The notes: generated from the sequence alone by a model not told the origin. A DNA stretch of 64,000 bases from Dokdonella_A sp963775445 (GCA_963775445.1 CAVZIT010000006.1:877710-941709); one strand, 5' to 3'; numbered from the stretch's first letter, positions 27,603-38,196 are shown. Numbers and translations are program-made.

Positions 27603-29918
27603 TCAGTCGAAATCGTTGCCGAAGATTTCGTTGTGATGGTCGCGCCAATAGGACACCAGCGTGATCAACGCTTGCGGCGTATTTTGCGGCGGAGGCTGAC
27701 CTGCCTGGTTGAGCGTGTTCACGCCGTGGCAGCTGCCGCACGCCCTGATCTCACCCGGTTTGGCAGTAATCCAGTAACGTTCGCGGACCACGGGCGTCCC
27801 ATCCGCTTGCGTCGTCTGCCATGCCATCGCGCGTTGCGCCGGCACGATGGCAGCAGCAGAACCATCGCTGGCAATCGCCACCGATCCTGTCGGCGCTCCT
27901 GCGGGCGGGGGCGGCATGAACGCAAGCGCGGCTACGTCATGCAGCGGTTGCGCGAGCACCCGGCGGCCCTGCTCCGGGTTGTCGACTCCACCATAGCCCC
28001 GAATCAGATCACCCTGGAAGAACTGCAGGTAGGGAATATCGTAAACCGATCCGTCGTGATGGATGTTCGGGTTTGCCGAGCACGATGGCAGCTGATTCGA
28101 GCCGAGCGTTTCCACACCACCTGGCACGCGCAGATTGTATGGTTGCTGGCAGTCGGCATCGTCCCGGCTGGTGACATTCCGACTGACCAGCACAGCCAAG
28201 CCGCGCGCCGCAAGGAAATTCTGGAATTCGCTAACGACAACATTGGCCTGTGCGAAAGCCTGCGTCTCCGGCGATTGCATCGGCTCGGTCGTCGGCGTGG
28301 GAACCGTTCTGGCCCGGATCTCCACTGGACTGAGTTCCCACAACAAGCCGCTGTAGCTCACCAATTGATCTGGATCGTAGTAGCTGATCGTCTTGCTGAT
28401 GCCCGTCGTGATGGGAGTCGTACCGACATGCATGTAACCATCGGCGCCGGTCGCGAGCGTATTCAGTCGAAACATGTAGTTCGCTTCGGGATTCGCATGC
28501 GAGCCGAGGTTGGCCGCGGCGCCTGCCTGCGCAGCATAACTGGCGACGAGCGTGCCGTCCGACATGACGATAGCGTCGCGATAGTGGCCGCTGAAATCCG
28601 CCGGTGGGTTTCCGTTACTCCCATACCACACGTCCCGGGTGCTGAATGCCGTGAGGTATTCGATGGGCGACAACTGATCTGCTGGAACTCCCAAAGGCGC
28701 AGTTAGCGCAACAATCTGCCCTGATCCATGCGTATAAAACTCAGGCGCATCGATACCGATATAGCGCCCCGGATGCAGCGGATCTTCGGAAATCTGCAAC
28801 CAATTCTCCGCGTAAGGCTGATTGTCGGGCGCTTGGAAATCGATCAGGTTGGGGTCATTCTTCAAACTGAAGTTGAAATACCGGAACAGTTCGTGGCGAC
28901 CGATGTGGTTGATGGTCTCCTCGCCCGTCCCATCCTGGTTCAGAATCCACGGGAAAAAATGGTTCATGGTGCGGTATTCATTTGTTGTATCGTCGCCCAT
29001 GCGTGGCTCAGGGAAGACCTCCAGATCGGTATTCAAAGGCACTGCGTCGGCCGCTTCCGACGACCAGTTGAACGCACCATGGGTGCCTGCGTCGGCTTGT
29101 TGATCACGCTGAAGGTGGTCCCAGCGGGTGAAAACGACTCGACCAAAACTGTCTACAAACGGCGTGAAAGAGCCGGACGGCGAATGCTCCATCAGCACTG
29201 CTGGACTGCCATCATTTGGATTGAGCTTCCACAGCCCAGTGGGCGCTGGCACGGACTCGTATTCATCGAGTTGCGGAGACAGGTTGGTCTGTCCGTTCCG
29301 CGGCTGATCGCTCACGAAGATGATGCTGCCGTCCGACGCATACGTCGGTTGAATGTTGTTGGCATTTTCCGGCTGGTTTGCAACCCGGGTGATGGTTGCG
29401 GTCTGACCTTCGCCGAGGCCGCGGACCTCGTAGAGCTGCCAATGCCAGGTTAGCCACTGATAGCGCTCCGGCGCTCCGATGACCATGCTGAAGACCACCT
29501 TGGTTCCGGTCCAATCGATCGCCGGATCGCGCACACCGATCGCGTTTGCTCCCTGCAACCCCGCGTTTCCATAACCTGCCTGTTCGGTCAGGTTCCGTTG
29601 GGTGCCATCGGGGTAACGGATCCACAGATCCCCGCCGCGCCCACTGCTCGCCATTTCGGCGCCTTGGCCACCGATCACCGACGTAACCGTTGCAAAGTCG
29701 GCGGGAATCGGAACTTGAGTTACAAATACGATCGGATTCGGTAATTGCGCTGGTGTCGCCAGCGCTGGCAATGGCATTGATAGAACGGCGAACGACAACG
29801 CGCGGCGCAAGCACGCGGACTTGACATACCGTGCGTGCCGAGTTGGCCGGCCAGCGACAACCGCCGGAAAATCCCTCGCAGACGGCGAAACTTTTCCTGA
29901 CCACTGGACTAAGCGCAT
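27603..29918 (-). CDS. HzsA-related secreted beta-propeller c-type cytochrome, paralogue 1
   Basis: A 771-residue exported protein resembling the HzsA (hydrazine synthase alpha) superfamily of propeller/cytochrome proteins. A signal-like segment (LRRALSFAVLSMPLPALA) ends near residue 54. The body has propeller-type repeats (WIRYPDGTQRNLT, PTYASDGSIIFVSDQPRNG). A single haem-binding CGSCHG motif lies near the C-terminus (residues ~733-738), followed by VNTLNQAGQPPPQNTP. True HzsA carries two haems and works with HzsB/C, neither present here, so hydrazine synthesis is not implied. The last residues are HHNEIFGNDFD. A paralogue lies at 51.6-53.9 kb. The gene follows the hydrolase operon on the same strand after about 230 bp. 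Confidence 0.82.
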   Translation of the reverse strand: MRLVQWSGKVSPSARDFPAVVAGRPTRHARYVKSACLRRALSFAVLSMPLPALATPAQLPNPIVFVTQVPIPADFATVTSVIGGQGAEMASSGRGGDLWIRYPDGTQRNLTEQAGYGNAGLQGANAIGVRDPAIDWTGTKVVFSMVIGAPERYQWLTWHWQLYEVRGLGEGQTATITRVANQPENANNIQPTYASDGSIIFVSDQPRNGQTNLSPQLDEYESVPAPTGLWKLNPNDGSPAVLMEHSPSGSFTPFVDSFGRVVFTRWDHLQRDQQADAGTHGAFNWSSEAADAVPLNTDLEVFPEPRMGDDTTNEYRTMNHFFPWILNQDGTGEETINHIGRHELFRYFNFSLKNDPNLIDFQAPDNQPYAENWLQISEDPLHPGRYIGIDAPEFYTHGSGQIVALTAPLGVPADQLSPIEYLTAFSTRDVWYGSNGNPPADFSGHYRDAIVMSDGTLVASYAAQAGAAANLGSHANPEANYMFRLNTLATGADGYMHVGTTPITTGISKTISYYDPDQLVSYSGLLWELSPVEIRARTVPTPTTEPMQSPETQAFAQANVVVSEFQNFLAARGLAVLVSRNVTSRDDADCQQPYNLRVPGGVETLGSNQLPSCSANPNIHHDGSVYDIPYLQFFQGDLIRGYGGVDNPEQGRRVLAQPLHDVAALAFMPPPPAGAPTGSVAIASDGSAAAIVPAQRAMAWQTTQADGTPVVRERYWITAKPGEIRACGSCHGVNTLNQAGQPPPQNTPQALITLVSYWRDHHNEIFGNDFD

Positions 29919-30151
29919 ATCAAAATCCCGGAGAAAGCATGCAAATTAACAATTCGTGAATCCACACGCGGACGCGCACCATGCGCGATTGTGCCGGCGA
30001 TGTCGGTGACGCAGATCACGAATTTGTGGGCGCCGAGAGTGGCGATCAGTTGCGAGCGACGGAGTGTCGGTTCCAAACTGTGCGGACGACGTTAAATACG
30101 AGTAAAAAAAACGCAGCAAAAGTTAGTCCGCCGATGGCGAACGGCAGTCAA

Positions 30152-30937
30152 TCACTCGAAGTTATTTGCCATCCATTCACCGACTTTTGTGATTAACAGC
30201 GCGCGATCGGATTCTGCGTAGAACATGTGATCCGAATCGGGCCAGTAATTAAAATCGACGGCCGATGCGTTTGCCAATGGGCCGTAGGTTTCGCGGAACT
30301 GACGCGGGTCGATGAAGTACGAGGCGCCGCCGGTGTACGCCATGAACAATCGCACGCCGCGTGTGATCAGTTGTCGCAACTGACTACGCTCCTGGCCCGG
30401 CGCTGGCCAGTCGCGCAGGTCTGCGGCAGGCCCCGCTGCTGGCCGACCGGGCGCCAGGCGGCGGCGCAAAGTGGCAAGCCAGGCGGACGGCGGCCTGGCA
30501 AGCATTCGCTTCAGGCGACCGATGCGAAACCACCACCGCCGGCGTGCCAATCCGTCCAGCATGATGATTCCGGCGACGCGCGAATCGTCGACCGCCAACC
30601 GCCATCCGATGTCGGCCCCACTGCAAATGCCACCGACGATGAAACGCGTGCAACCGGTGCGTACCTGCAAGCGATCGAGTACTTCACGTGTGATCTGAAG
30701 TAACGGCCGATCGGCGTGTTTCAGGCTGTCGCCGACACCTGGCAAATCAAAGCGCAGTGTCGTGTAACCGCGCGCGGCAAGCGCACGCGCCAGCCGCACA
30801 GACACGCGGAACGGGCCAGTACGATGCATGATGCCCGCATTGAACAGCACGACAGCGCTTGCGCGAGCATTACCGGGCGGAACGCTGATCACGCCGAACA
30901 TGCCCGGCCCGAGATCGACAATTCTCTCGTCACTCAC
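30152..30937 (-). CDS. alpha/beta hydrolase, exosortase-A-associated hydrolase 1-like
   Basis: A 261-residue alpha/beta hydrolase beginning at GTG 30935-30937, overlapping the upstream hydrolase stop (GTGA). Core blocks are VVLFNAGIMHRTGPFRVSVRLARALAARGY, then FDLPGVGDS. The nucleophile elbow is GGICSGAD, with cysteine where serine is usual, the pattern seen in TIGR03100 (hydrolase 1 of exosortase-A loci). A terminal histidine is in YWPDSDHMFYAE. It is the last gene of the NRPS operon and could act as a release or editing hydrolase, or serve the polysaccharide/exosortase locus. The upstream frame extension to 31024 was discarded because of the overlap signal. Confidence 0.8.
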   Translation of the reverse strand: MSDERIVDLGPGMFGVISVPPGNARASAVVLFNAGIMHRTGPFRVSVRLARALAARGYTTLRFDLPGVGDSLKHADRPLLQITREVLDRLQVRTGCTRFIVGGICSGADIGWRLAVDDSRVAGIIMLDGLARRRWWFRIGRLKRMLARPPSAWLATLRRRLAPGRPAAGPAADLRDWPAPGQERSQLRQLITRGVRLFMAYTGGASYFIDPRQFRETYGPLANASAVDFNYWPDSDHMFYAESDRALLITKVGEWMANNFE

Positions 30938-31717
30938 GGCGATTTGTCCGCAGCCACGAGACGTGCGGCCAGCTCGCGTACGTGCGGCGCAAGGAAATGA
31001 CCGATATCGATTTCGTTCACCCAATCGCCATGCGCGGGCGCGAGTTCAATGCGCCGTGCATCCTTCCACGGCGTTGCGTTGGAATCGAAATCGAGCACAG
31101 AAACGCCACCTGCAAGTTCCGGGAGCGACGAAATACGCGCCTCGGTCAGTTGTGCCAAAAACTCGGCGCTGCATGGGAATCCCATCAGGGTACCGTCATC
31201 GTCACTGACAGGATTCTGGCTCCGCTGGAGAATAGCGACTTTCGGATGCGCGTTCGGCCCGGTCGGCTTGGCGCAAGCGCGCTACATATGCTGCGCCGTC
31301 GACGACAGGCTGCCACAACCATAACGCGTGCGCGTTGGAGCCGGCGGCAATCGCGCACGCCGGGAATGCGCCTGCGCGAACTCCCAATATCGTGATCGGT
31401 ACGGTTCCGATTCGCTCGCGCAGCATCGCGAGCGAAATCGCGGCATCGCGGGTGGCGCCGTCAAGAGAAAACGCAGTATCCAGGCCCGCGGAATCGCCGG
31501 TACCATGATAGTCAAAACGCAACACCGCGACGCCCAGCCGGGCAAGCGCATCACCAAGCAGCGCAAACAGCCGGTAACTGCGCGCGTGCTCGTGCAGAAA
31601 CGGCGCGCATATCAGCACGCCGGCGCGAGCCGGTTCGCGCGGCGCGTGGTAAACCGCAAACAGTTCCCGTCCGGCTGGATCGAGCAGCAGCGGTTGAGGC
31701 GCCGGAGTGGCACTCAT
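30934..31717 (-). CDS. alpha/beta hydrolase, exosortase-A-associated hydrolase 2-like, with frameshift
   Basis: Two frames make one hydrolase of about 260 residues. The N-terminal part (31717 to about 31250) reads LLLDPAGRELFAVYHAPR, ICAPFLHEHARSYRLFA, LRFDYHGTGDSAG, ILGVRAGAFPACAIA and LWLWQPVVDGAAYVARLR. The GVRAG elbow with Arg at the nucleophile position and the LWxPVVxG block match TIGR03101 (hydrolase 2, exosortase-A-associated). The C-terminal part continues in another frame (DDDGTLMGFPCSAEFLAQL to AARLVAADKSP). A single-base indel near 31215-31260 separates them. The ATG overlaps the NRPS stop (ATGA at 31714-31717). If the elbow residue is truly Arg, it is unlikely to be a classical serine hydrolase. 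Confidence 0.78.
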
Positions 31718-34700
31718 TCAGGGTTCGTTTCCACCTTGCGGTGACCGAACAGCTTGCGCACGCGTCCTGCCAGCGTCGATGCTGATGTGTCGGATATGCC
31801 GCGTTTCCAGGTCTCCGGCAGTTCGGCAGCCAGTGCGCGCAAGGTGCCATTGGCAACCCGCAGCAAGTTCAGGCGCACGCCGGATTGCTGCTCAACCCGG
31901 GTTACCATGGCAGTTGCAAGCAGCGAGTGTCCGCCCAGATCGAAGAAATTGTCCGTCGCAGCGATCGTCGGAATGTTCAGCATCTCGCGCCACACATCGG
32001 CCAGCAAACGCTCACTGGCTGTCTTCGGTTGGTCTGCGTCCATAGACGTTTGTGCACCTTCGCCGAGGTGGGACGGCCTCGGCAGGGCGGCCAGATTCAC
32101 TGTGCCATCGGGCAACAGCGGCAGTGCATCGAGCAGCACGAGATGGGTTGGCATCTCGCAGGAAGTCAACTTGGTGTCGAGCGCGGCGCGCAGCGATTCG
32201 GCATCCAGCTTGCTGCCCGGCGCGATGGCGAAGTATGCAACCAATCGCCCGCCCTGGGCGTCCGATTCCCGCCCGACAACAACCGCCTGAACGACGTCCG
32301 GCTGCGCGAGAATCCGCGCCTCAATCGCGCTTACGTCGACGTCCTGTCCACGAATACAAACACGCCGATCGGTATGCGCGATGGCTTCGAGGTTGCCATT
32401 GGCAAGCCAGCGGCCACGAATGCTCGTACAAACTAAACGCGCATGCGGATCGTCCGAGTATGGGTCCGGGGTTGCCCATGGCGAGTCCGTTTCCGCGCGT
32501 ACGCCAAATGGCCGGCCGCATGCGTCGCCACCGACATACACTTCGCCGTCCGCACCGATCGGGCACAAGCACTGCTGAGCATCGAGAACCCGTACGATCG
32601 TGTTGGCGAGTGGCCGACCGCTGTGGAACCCGTCCGGGGGCCGATCGATTCGCCCACAGGTTGCGATGATTCCCGCTTCCGTGGAAACCAGCGCGTTCCA
32701 CACTTGACCGCATGATTTTGCAATCTGAAAGGCCACACCCGGCTTCACGATTCCACCGGCGCACACAGCTCGCGCATCGGGCATTTCGGCCAATCCCGCC
32801 AGTAACATGGACTGCCACACATCGTCCGCGGCAAGGATGACGCTCGCGCGACAGCTCTGGGCCAGTGCATTGATCGCAGCCCCGTCCGCGGTCTCGCGCG
32901 GCTTGGCCTGCGTAAACTCCGCACCAATGCACATTGACAGCAGAAACTCGATAACCGAAAACGCGCTGGATACTGGCGCGGTTCCGAGGATGCGGTCATC
33001 GGCGGACAAATCGAGCGCGCGTCGCAAGCCAAGCACGCGCGACGCCAATGCGTGATGCGTAATGCCAACCCCGCGCGGTTTGCCTGTGGCTGCTGGCGTG
33101 TAAAACACGAAGGAGAGCGTCTCGGCGTCAATGACGCCGGGGTCCTGTGGCGCGTTCCGTTCACTGGCGGCGGCAACCAGTTCGGCGGTATCAAGGTCGA
33201 ACCACAGCGCCTGTTCCCTCGGCCACTCCGGCACAGCGGTGAGCTGTGAATCGCCTACCAGCACGGCGACGCGGGAGTCCGCGATGATGTCCGCAATGCG
33301 CTGTGGGGGATCGGCGGGGTCAAGCAGCACAGCGGTGGCCGCGATCTTCAGGACGCCCAGGATCGCTGCAAGTTGGTTGACACTGGGCTCCATGCATAGC
33401 CCGACAATCGTCGAGCCGTTCACGCCTCGCGCGCGCAGGCAAGCCGCGATGCGATTGGCACGCTGTTCCAGCTCATGGTAGCTGGTCCCCCAGCTTCCTG
33501 ATGTAAGCGCAATCGTGGACGGCGTGCGGTCAACCTGTTTCTCGAACAGACCTGCAAGTCCGCTTTGGATATCGACGTCCATAGCCGTGTCGTTCCAGCG
33601 CTGCAACCTGGCAATGTCGGCGGCATCGACGGCCACAAGTGAGGCAATCGATTGATTGGGATCGTTGGCAACGCGCGCCATCAACGTGAGATAACGCTCG
33701 CGCAACAGCTCCGCCGTTTCGTCCAGCAGGATATCGACGTTGTAGGTCACGCCGCCGACCATGCCATTGGCGTTTTCGAGAAACCACAAGCCCAGATCCT
33801 CGGTGGCGCCGCGTTGAAACAGCAGAATCTGCTCGTGCTGCAAGCCGCCCCAATCGGTGACCCGTTGACGCGCATCCTGGAACGAAAAAAGCGTCTGGTA
33901 AAGAACGCCCGCACCAGCGTCGCGTTGGCCGCCCAGCTCATGCTGAAGGTATTCGAGCGGGACATCGGGATTGCCAAACGCGTCGATGACAACCCGCTTG
34001 ACCTCACGCACAAAATCCACGAACGACAGCGCCGGATCGAGTATTGCGTCAAGCGGCAGCAGGTTCGTGAAATACCCCATGACCGACTCCACTTCCGTCT
34101 GGTTGCGCCCGCGCACCGGGGTGGCCACTACCAGACGGCGCCGCCCCGTGCCGGAGTAGAGCACGATGTAATACAACGCCAGAAGGGCCATGTTGAGCGT
34201 GGCATCGGCACGTCGCGCAACCTCATGCATGGCGTCAGTGGATTGCCTTGATACATGGATCCACGCAGTGCGCCCTTCGCCGGACATTCCCGGTCGACGC
34301 GGCTTGTCCGTGGGCAGCGGTTTGGCTTCGGAGATTTGCGCCAGATGCTCGCGCCAATACGCGAGTTGCGCTTGGAAACCGGACCCTTCGAGCCAGTGCG
34401 CATGCCAGACTGCAAAGTCGCCATACGTTACCTGTAACGGCGCCAGCGGCGACGGTGATCCTTCCTTGAACGCGCGGTACAACTGCGACAGCTCGACATA
34501 AAAAATGTCGAACGACCAACCATCCCAGATGATGTGATGGGGCATGAAGAACAGCACATGATCGTCCGCGCCCATGCGGAACATGCGCACGCTGAACAGC
34601 GGCGCCCGGGTCAAATCGAACGGCGTGTCGGTCAGTGCCTGCAACCGCTGATGCAGTACTTCCTCGCGCTCCCCGTCCGGCACGATTGAAAGATCTTCCG

Positions 34701-37700
34701 CTGGAAACACCTGAACGTTGACCTGCGCCTCGACAATCTGCTCGACGACGCCATCGCCTGCCCGGATCGAGGTGCGCATGGCAGGCTGTCGGCGCACCAG
34801 TTCGCCGAATGCACGTTCAAATGCATCCTCGTCCAGGGAGCCGCGCAACCGATGCGCGGACGGCGTGTTGTAGGTCACTCGGCCCGGATGCAACTCCTCG
34901 AGCGACCACAACCGCTGTTGCATGAGGGACAACGGTGCGTGACTCTGATCGGCGCGGTGCTCGATCGGTTGCGCCCGTGCGATTGCGTCATCTGCGGTCT
35001 GCGCGCCGATTGCGACGGCCAGCGCCTCGACAGTCGGCGCATCGAACAAGGTTCGCAACGATAGCGCGACGCCGAACTCGCGATTCAGCCGGGCGGTCAG
35101 TTGTGCGGCGAGCAGCGAATGACCGCCAAGTGCGAAGAAGTTGTCGCGCACGTCGAGATCCGGAAGGTGCAGGACCGCTTCCATCGCAGCGGCAACCCGC
35201 CGCTCGTCGTCGTTGCGCGGCGCGAGGCGCAGCGCGGTCTGCGCGATCGAGTGCAACGATGGAGCGGGCAACGCCTTGCGATCGATCTTGCCATTGGGCA
35301 ATAGCGGAATCTCGTTCAACAGGACGAAATGCTGCGGAACCATGTAATCGGGCAGTATCTTGCCAAGCTGCGTACGCAGCTTGGTCTCATCCACGAGAGC
35401 ATCCGGAGCTGCGACAACATAAGCGACCAGTCGCACGTCTCTCGGGCGGTCCTCCCGGACAGTCACGACCGCATGCGCGATATCGGCGAGCGCGACCAGA
35501 TTGGTTTCGATTTCCCCCGGTTCAATGCGGAAGCCGCGCAGCTTGACCTGAAAATCGAGGCGACCCAAATGCTCGATGTTGCTGTTGACTGACCAGCGGC
35601 CGCGATCCCCGGTACGGTACAAGCGCGCACCGGGTGTGGGGACGAACGGATCGGCGATGAAGCGATCGTCCGTCAACAGTGGCTGATTCAAGTAGCCGAG
35701 CGCTACGCCGCCGCCCCCGACACAGATCTCGCCGGGCACCCCGAGTGGGCACGGCTGACGGTTCGCATCCAGTATCCATATGCTGGTATTGGCGAGCGGG
35801 CGCCCAATGGAGATTCCGGACTGCGGATCCTCCACTTTCCACCACGTCGAATAGACCGTGGCCTCGGTAGGTCCGTAACCGTTCCAGACGGATTCGCAGC
35901 GAGCCAGCAACGCCTCGGCGAGCGCGAGCGTCATCGGCTCGCCGCCGGACACCGCCCGAAATTTTGAGTGTCCCCTCCACCCGGCTTCGAGCAGCACGTG
36001 CCAGCCGGCCGGGGTTGCCTGCATCACATTCGCCGCATTGGCTTCGATCAATGTGCGCAGCGCCCGGCCGTCGCGCGTCTGGTCACGGCTCGCGATTATC
36101 ACCGCAGCGCCAACCGAGAGAGGTAACATCAGTTCCATGAATGCGATGTCGAATGACAGCGTGGTCACCGCAACCAGGCGATCGTCAGCGACCATGTCGA
36201 GCTCGCTTTGCACGGCCGTCAGGAAGTTTGATGTCGCGCTGTGAGGTATCAGAACACCCTTGGGCCTTCCAGTGGAGCCAGACGTGTAGATGACGTAGGC
36301 GACCGAATCGGGATTGGCCGCGTCTGCGTCGCGGCCGATGCGCGCGACATTCGCTGCATCGAGCGCTGCGTCGAGTTCGTCGAGCAGCAATACCGGGCGC
36401 CCGCGAAGGTCAAAGCGGGCAGCGTGCGCGCGCTCGGTGATCAGCGCCGCAAGCCCGGCGTCACTGACCATGAAACCCAGACGTTCCGCCGGAAACTCCG
36501 GATCGAGCGGCAGGTAACCGGCGCCGGTCTTCAATACGCCAAGCAGCGCCGCAACCATGTCGATACCCCGATCGAGCGCGATTCCGACCAGCGAGCCGCG
36601 ATGCGCGCCCGCCTCGCGCAACAGGTGGGCGATGCGATTGGCCCGCCATTCCAGTTGCGCGTAGGTCACCGCCGCATCGCCACATCGAACGGCGATACGT
36701 TCCGGGTCCCGGTCGCACTGCGACTCGAAAAATTCATGCGCGCGCTGCTCGCGATCGAAAGCTGTCGGCGCCGGTTGCAGCGCAGTCAGTTCGCGCAGTC
36801 CGGCTTCATCGACCAACGGCAATGCACCAACTGGCGCTTGCGGTCGTTCAGTTGCTCGACGCAGCAAGGTTTCGTACGCACGCAGCCACCGGCGCACGGT
36901 CGCGGCATCGAACAGATCGGTGTTGTACTGGCATTCCAGACGCAGCTCGCCATGTTCCTGCACTGCGTTGATGAACAACTCGAAGTTTTCGAAACGCCGC
37001 GCGTTGCTGGCGAATTCCATGGTCGCGCCCGGGAATGCGGTCGCCTCATGATCGAGCGCCTGGTCGATATTGAACAGCACGCTGATGAGCGGCAGACGAC
37101 TCGGATCGCGGCTGACGTCGAGTTTCTTCATCAGCGTGCCAAATGTGTAGCGCTGATGCTCGAGCGCATCGAGCAGTGTCGTTTGTGTGGTGTCGAGCAG
37201 GCTTTCGAACGGCGCCGCGGCTTCGATATTCCAGCGCAGTGGCAAAAGGTTGACGCAGTGCCCGACCAGATTTTCGTGATCGTCGAGCGCTTGCGCCGCA
37301 GCCGGAATACCGATGACGATATCGTCCTGCGCGCTCAGCCGCCCGAGCAACGCGGCGAAACTGCCGAGCAGGGTCGCAAACAGGCTGGCGCCGTGGCGCG
37401 CACCGAGCTGCCTGATCGCGCCGAGCAGTGCCGCGTCGATGACATGATCCTCGCGCGCCGAAGCAAATGTGCGTCGCGGCGGGCGCGGCCGATCGAGCGG
37501 AAGCTCCAGTACGGGTACCGCGTCGCTGAAGCGCGCCAGCCAATAGGTTTCATCCGCAGCCAACGTGCGCACATCCGGATGCGCGGCCTCTTTCAGCGCG
37601 TAGTCGGCAAACGAATCGCCGGGAGGGAGGGGCTCGCTCGGCGTCCCGTGACGGACCTTGTACAGCGCGGCGAGCTCGCGCACGATGATCCACCACGACC

Positions 37701-38196
37701 AGCCATCACAGATGATGTGGTGGGCGGTCAGCACCAGAACATGGTCATCAATCGCATGGCGCACGAGTTCGGCGCGCAACAGCGGCGCCTCCTCGAGCAC
37801 GAATGGCGTTTCGACGGCACGCAGCAGGTGTCCGGCGAACGCTGCATCACGCTCGGGTGCAGCGAGTCTGGACAGGTCGGTCAGCGGCAATCCGAGCGAC
37901 ACGCCGTCGAATACGCAGAACGTCTCGCCATCGGGTCCGAAGCCCGCGCGTAGGGCGTCATGACGATCGACGATGTCTTGCAGTGCGCCGGCCAGGGCAT
38001 CAAGATCCAGCGCGCCGCGCAAACGCAGCGTGATCGATTCGTTGTAGGCGAGCGAGGCGTCAGTGCCGAGATTGGCGGCCAGCCATATTTCGCGTTGCGG
38101 CTCGGTGCTGGGCGCGACACGCGCGAGCATACCGGTACCGAACGGATCATAGTCGACCGCGGTCAGGGCAGTTTGAGGTGCCGGTTCGGATTTCAT
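31714..38196 (-). CDS. non-ribosomal peptide synthetase, C-A-T-C-A(degenerate)-T
   Basis: A 2160-residue NRPS. C1 has HHIICDG at about residue 158. A1 is complete, with YTSGSTGRPKG near 636, NGYGPTE near 770, YRTGD near 858 and NGKIDRKAL near 966. T1 has DNFFALGGHSLL near 1025, and C2 has HHIIWDG near 1219. A2 is degenerate: YTPAATGKPRG instead of YTSGSTG, NALVSTEAG for NxYGPTE, CTSIRG for YRTGD, and PDGTVNLAAL for NGKxDRxAL, so the A7 aspartate and A10 lysine are missing. T2 (DNFFDLGGHSLLAT) is intact near 2088. No epimerase, reductase or thioesterase follows. The ATG overlaps the upstream PKS stop (ATGA), implying coupled translation, and C1 should take the beta-amino-acyl chain from the upstream aminotransferase module. 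Confidence 0.93.
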   Translation of the reverse strand: MKSEPAPQTALTAVDYDPFGTGMLARVAPSTEPQREIWLAANLGTDASLAYNESITLRLRGALDLDALAGALQDIVDRHDALRAGFGPDGETFCVFDGVSLGLPLTDLSRLAAPERDAAFAGHLLRAVETPFVLEEAPLLRAELVRHAIDDHVLVLTAHHIICDGWSWWIIVRELAALYKVRHGTPSEPLPPGDSFADYALKEAAHPDVRTLAADETYWLARFSDAVPVLELPLDRPRPPRRTFASAREDHVIDAALLGAIRQLGARHGASLFATLLGSFAALLGRLSAQDDIVIGIPAAAQALDDHENLVGHCVNLLPLRWNIEAAAPFESLLDTTQTTLLDALEHQRYTFGTLMKKLDVSRDPSRLPLISVLFNIDQALDHEATAFPGATMEFASNARRFENFELFINAVQEHGELRLECQYNTDLFDAATVRRWLRAYETLLRRATERPQAPVGALPLVDEAGLRELTALQPAPTAFDREQRAHEFFESQCDRDPERIAVRCGDAAVTYAQLEWRANRIAHLLREAGAHRGSLVGIALDRGIDMVAALLGVLKTGAGYLPLDPEFPAERLGFMVSDAGLAALITERAHAARFDLRGRPVLLLDELDAALDAANVARIGRDADAANPDSVAYVIYTSGSTGRPKGVLIPHSATSNFLTAVQSELDMVADDRLVAVTTLSFDIAFMELMLPLSVGAAVIIASRDQTRDGRALRTLIEANAANVMQATPAGWHVLLEAGWRGHSKFRAVSGGEPMTLALAEALLARCESVWNGYGPTEATVYSTWWKVEDPQSGISIGRPLANTSIWILDANRQPCPLGVPGEICVGGGGVALGYLNQPLLTDDRFIADPFVPTPGARLYRTGDRGRWSVNSNIEHLGRLDFQVKLRGFRIEPGEIETNLVALADIAHAVVTVREDRPRDVRLVAYVVAAPDALVDETKLRTQLGKILPDYMVPQHFVLLNEIPLLPNGKIDRKALPAPSLHSIAQTALRLAPRNDDERRVAAAMEAVLHLPDLDVRDNFFALGGHSLLAAQLTARLNREFGVALSLRTLFDAPTVEALAVAIGAQTADDAIARAQPIEHRADQSHAPLSLMQQRLWSLEELHPGRVTYNTPSAHRLRGSLDEDAFERAFGELVRRQPAMRTSIRAGDGVVEQIVEAQVNVQVFPAEDLSIVPDGEREEVLHQRLQALTDTPFDLTRAPLFSVRMFRMGADDHVLFFMPHHIIWDGWSFDIFYVELSQLYRAFKEGSPSPLAPLQVTYGDFAVWHAHWLEGSGFQAQLAYWREHLAQISEAKPLPTDKPRRPGMSGEGRTAWIHVSRQSTDAMHEVARRADATLNMALLALYYIVLYSGTGRRRLVVATPVRGRNQTEVESVMGYFTNLLPLDAILDPALSFVDFVREVKRVVIDAFGNPDVPLEYLQHELGGQRDAGAGVLYQTLFSFQDARQRVTDWGGLQHEQILLFQRGATEDLGLWFLENANGMVGGVTYNVDILLDETAELLRERYLTLMARVANDPNQSIASLVAVDAADIARLQRWNDTAMDVDIQSGLAGLFEKQVDRTPSTIALTSGSWGTSYHELEQRANRIAACLRARGVNGSTIVGLCMEPSVNQLAAILGVLKIAATAVLLDPADPPQRIADIIADSRVAVLVGDSQLTAVPEWPREQALWFDLDTAELVAAASERNAPQDPGVIDAETLSFVFYTPAATGKPRGVGITHHALASRVLGLRRALDLSADDRILGTAPVSSAFSVIEFLLSMCIGAEFTQAKPRETADGAAINALAQSCRASVILAADDVWQSMLLAGLAEMPDARAVCAGGIVKPGVAFQIAKSCGQVWNALVSTEAGIIATCGRIDRPPDGFHSGRPLANTIVRVLDAQQCLCPIGADGEVYVGGDACGRPFGVRAETDSPWATPDPYSDDPHARLVCTSIRGRWLANGNLEAIAHTDRRVCIRGQDVDVSAIEARILAQPDVVQAVVVGRESDAQGGRLVAYFAIAPGSKLDAESLRAALDTKLTSCEMPTHLVLLDALPLLPDGTVNLAALPRPSHLGEGAQTSMDADQPKTASERLLADVWREMLNIPTIAATDNFFDLGGHSLLATAMVTRVEQQSGVRLNLLRVANGTLRALAAELPETWKRGISDTSASTLAGRVRKLFGHRKVETNPE

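Noticed and set aside
27603..29918. Hydrazine synthase (anammox) function for the HzsA-like proteins
   Set aside because: Only one haem motif, no HzsB/HzsC and no other anammox genes; only the superfamily relation is kept.
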